A DNA stretch of 64,000 bases, taken from NCBI RefSeq assembly GCF_000382485.1, contig NZ_AORY01000004.1, forward strand, positions 248,001 to 312,000, read 5' to 3'. Each line of letters starts with the position of its first letter. Positions within the stretch are counted from its first letter, which is position 1. This DNA comes from Sphingomonas sp. Mn802worker (GTDB lineage Bacteria; Pseudomonadota; Alphaproteobacteria; Sphingomonadales; Sphingomonadaceae). The position numbers were made by a program, and so were the translations under genes. Positions 62,419 to 64,000 of this stretch are shown here, piece after piece. The notes beneath the pieces are model-generated. The model was not told where the DNA came from. It ran no database searches and saw only the letters and a program-made list of their open reading frames with translations.

Positions 62419-64000
62419 TTACTTGTCGTCGACTTCCGAGAATTCGGCGTCGACCACGTCGTCGCCGTCCTTCTTGGCGCCGGCGGCCGCGTCGGTATCG
62501 CCGCCCGGGCTCGCCTCGCCTTGCGCCTGCTTCTCGTAGATCGCCTGACCGAGCTTCATTGCGACCTGCGCGAGCGCCTGCGCCTTCTCGTTCATCTGGT
62601 CGGGATCGTTGCCTTCGACCGCCGTCTTCGCCTCGGCGATCGCTGCCTCGATCTCGCCCTTCAGCGACGCGTCGACCTTGTCGCCGTTGTCGGCCAGCTG
62701 GCGCTCGGTGGTGTGGATCAGGCTCTCGGCGTTGTTCTTCGCCTCGGCCGCGGCACGGCGCTTCTTGTCCTCTTCGGCGAAGCTTTCCGCGTCGCGCACC
62801 ATCTGGTCGATGTCGGCGTCGGACAACCCGCCCGATGCCTGGATGCGGATCTGCTGCTCCTTGCCGGTGCCCTTGTCCTTCGCGGACACGTTGACGATGC
62901 CATTGGCGTCGATGTCGAAGGTGACCTCGATCTGCGGCACGCCGCGCGGCGCCGACGGGATGCCGACCAAGTCGAACTGACCCAGCAGCTTGTTGTCCGC
63001 CGCCATCTCGCGCTCGCCCTGGAACACGCGGATCGTCACCGCCTGCTGGTTGTCGTCCGCGGTCGAGTAGGTCTGCGACTTCTTGGTCGGGATCGTCGTG
63101 TTGCGGTCGATCATGCGCGTGAACACGCCGCCCAGCGTCTCGATGCCGAGCGACAAGGGCGTCACGTCGAGCAGCAGCACGTCCTTGACGTCACCCTGAA
63201 GCACGCCAGCCTGGATCGCGGCGCCCATCGCGACGACCTCGTCCGGGTTGACGCCGGTGTGCGGGTCCTTGCCGAAGAAGTTCTTCACCACTTCGCGCAC
63301 GCGCGGCATGCGGGTCATGCCGCCGACCAGCACCACTTCGCTGATGTCGTCCGCCTTGACGCCCGCGTCCGCCAGCGCCTTCTTGCACGGCTCCAGCGTG
63401 CGCTTGATCAGATCTTCGACCAGACGCTCCAGGTCGGCGCGCGTGATCGTCTTGACCAGGTGCTTCGGGCCGTTCTGGTCGGCGGTGATGAAGGGCAGGT
63501 TGACCTCGGTCGACGCGGCCGAGCTGAGCTCGATCTTCGCCTTCTCCGCGGCTTCCTTCAGGCGCTGCAGCGCGAGCTTGTCCTTGGTGAGGTCGATGCC
63601 CTCATCCTTCTGGAACCCCTGCGCCAGATAATCGACGATCTTGTTGTCGAAATCCTCGCCGCCCAGGAAGGTGTCGCCGTTGGTCGCCTTCACCTCGAAC
63701 ACGCCATCGCCGATCTCGAGGATCGAGACGTCGAACGTGCCGCCACCCAGATCGTACACCGCGATCGTCTTGCCGTCCTGCTTCTCCAGCCCGTACGCCA
63801 GCGCCGCCGCGGTCGGCTCGTTGATGATGCGCAGCACCTCTAGGCCGGCGATCTGCCCGGCGTCCTTGGTCGCCTGCCGCTGCGCGTCGTTGAAGTAGGC
63901 CGGCACGGTGATGACCGCCTGGGTTACCGTTTCGCCGAGGTAGCTCTCGGCGGTTTCCTTCATCTTCTGCAGCGTAAAGGCGCTGATCTGCGAGGGGCTA
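62419..64000 (-). CDS. dnaK: Molecular chaperone DnaK (5' part outside the window)
   Basis: The C-terminal 526 residues of Hsp70. The frame runs off the window edge with [18 protein letters not shown], which is about residue 115 of a usual 635-residue DnaK. Visible blocks are [37 protein letters not shown] (ATPase domain), [19 protein letters not shown], and [17 protein letters not shown] (linker and substrate domain). The tail has acidic [14 protein letters not shown]. Followed on the same strand by dnaJ. Confidence 0.98.
   Translation of the reverse strand, partial: SPSQISAFTLQKMKETAESYLGETVTQAVITVPAYFNDAQRQATKDAGQIAGLEVLRIINEPTAAALAYGLEKQDGKTIAVYDLGGGTFDVSILEIGDGVFEVKATNGDTFLGGEDFDNKIVDYLAQGFQKDEGIDLTKDKLALQRLKEAAEKAKIELSSAASTEVNLPFITADQNGPKHLVKTITRADLERLVEDLIKRTLEPCKKALADAGVKADDISEVVLVGGMTRMPRVREVVKNFFGKDPHTGVNPDEVVAMGAAIQAGVLQGDVKDVLLLDVTPLSLGIETLGGVFTRMIDRNTTIPTKKSQTYSTADDNQQAVTIRVFQGEREMAADNKLLGQFDLVGIPSAPRGVPQIEVTFDIDANGIVNVSAKDKGTGKEQQIRIQASGGLSDADIDQMVRDAESFAEEDKKRRAAAEAKNNAESLIHTTERQLADNGDKVDASLKGEIEAAIAEAKTAVEGNDPDQMNEKAQALAQVAMKLGQAIYEKQAQGEASPGGDTDAAAGAKKDGDDVVDAEFSEVDDK

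Noticed and set aside
62200-63843. A 547-codon open frame on the plus strand
   Set aside because: Antisense to dnaK, which is unmistakable.

Overview
The window looks like chromosomal DNA of a sphingomonad alphaproteobacterium, most likely Sphingomonas or a close relative. It is GC-rich and densely coded. Many genes start with GTG or TTG. The gene set is alphaproteobacterial: a RamB/ScfR-like regulator next to isocitrate lyase, an NDUFAF7/MidA-type methyltransferase beside lgt, an ATP12 chaperone, an Mth938-like protein after secDF, hslVU, and the dnaK-dnaJ pair. The genus is inferred from gene content and was not tested by phylogeny.

Layout. 0-5 kb: small membrane protein, secreted serine protease, DEAD-box RNA helicase, and a frameshifted ScfR-type regulator divergent from a 51-residue small protein and isocitrate lyase (aceA). 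7-14.6 kb: OhrR/Ohr peroxide defence, an Mfd-like translocase, and a thiolase. 14.9-17.8 kb: a compact inositol module of inositol-3-phosphate synthase, a nucleotidyltransferase resembling CTP:inositol-1-phosphate cytidylyltransferase, and a divergent CDP-alcohol phosphatidyltransferase. 17.9-28.3 kb: Cu/Zn SOD lipoprotein, MFS transporter, RNA 2',3'-phosphodiesterase, BI-1 family protein, transglutaminase, barstar-like/extensin-like/NUDIX operon, a prion-like SWFGD/DUF2171 protein, and a frameshifted glycosyltransferase. 28.3-32 kb: yajC-secD-secF export operon and tRNA-Pro(GGG). 32-33.1 kb: muramidase plus holin-like pair. 33.4-38.6 kb: hslVU and a tightly overlapped lgt-midA-GNAT-pgeF operon. 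38.7-44.4 kb: acyl-CoA ligase, a molybdopterin oxidoreductase large subunit without a partner, ferrochelatase, and PhaB-like reductase. 44.4-44.8 kb: a gene-free, strongly structured spacer. 44.8-64 kb: envelope proteins (glycine-zipper family, OmpA lipoprotein), rpmB, tadA, CNNM/CorC protein, glutathione-dependent formaldehyde oxidation (frmA-VOC-fghA), gmk, atp12, HAD phosphatase, rluC, crcB, OsmC, sirtuin deacylase, era, dnaJ, and dnaK running off the right edge.

Most of the window is core metabolism, protein quality control (HslVU, DnaKJ) and envelope or stress functions. I see no CRISPR array, no transposase and no integrase. The observations I rate highest are: the three-gene inositol module, which fits a CDP-inositol route to inositol lipids; long inverted repeats in the control region between the ScfR-like gene and aceA; a 50-nt perfect three-way-junction palindrome at 44634-44683; a tRNA-adjacent endolysin/holin pair with no other phage gene; and a low-complexity protein resembling eukaryotic FET prion-like domains. 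Two genes are broken by a single missing base in a C run, which may be sequencing error.
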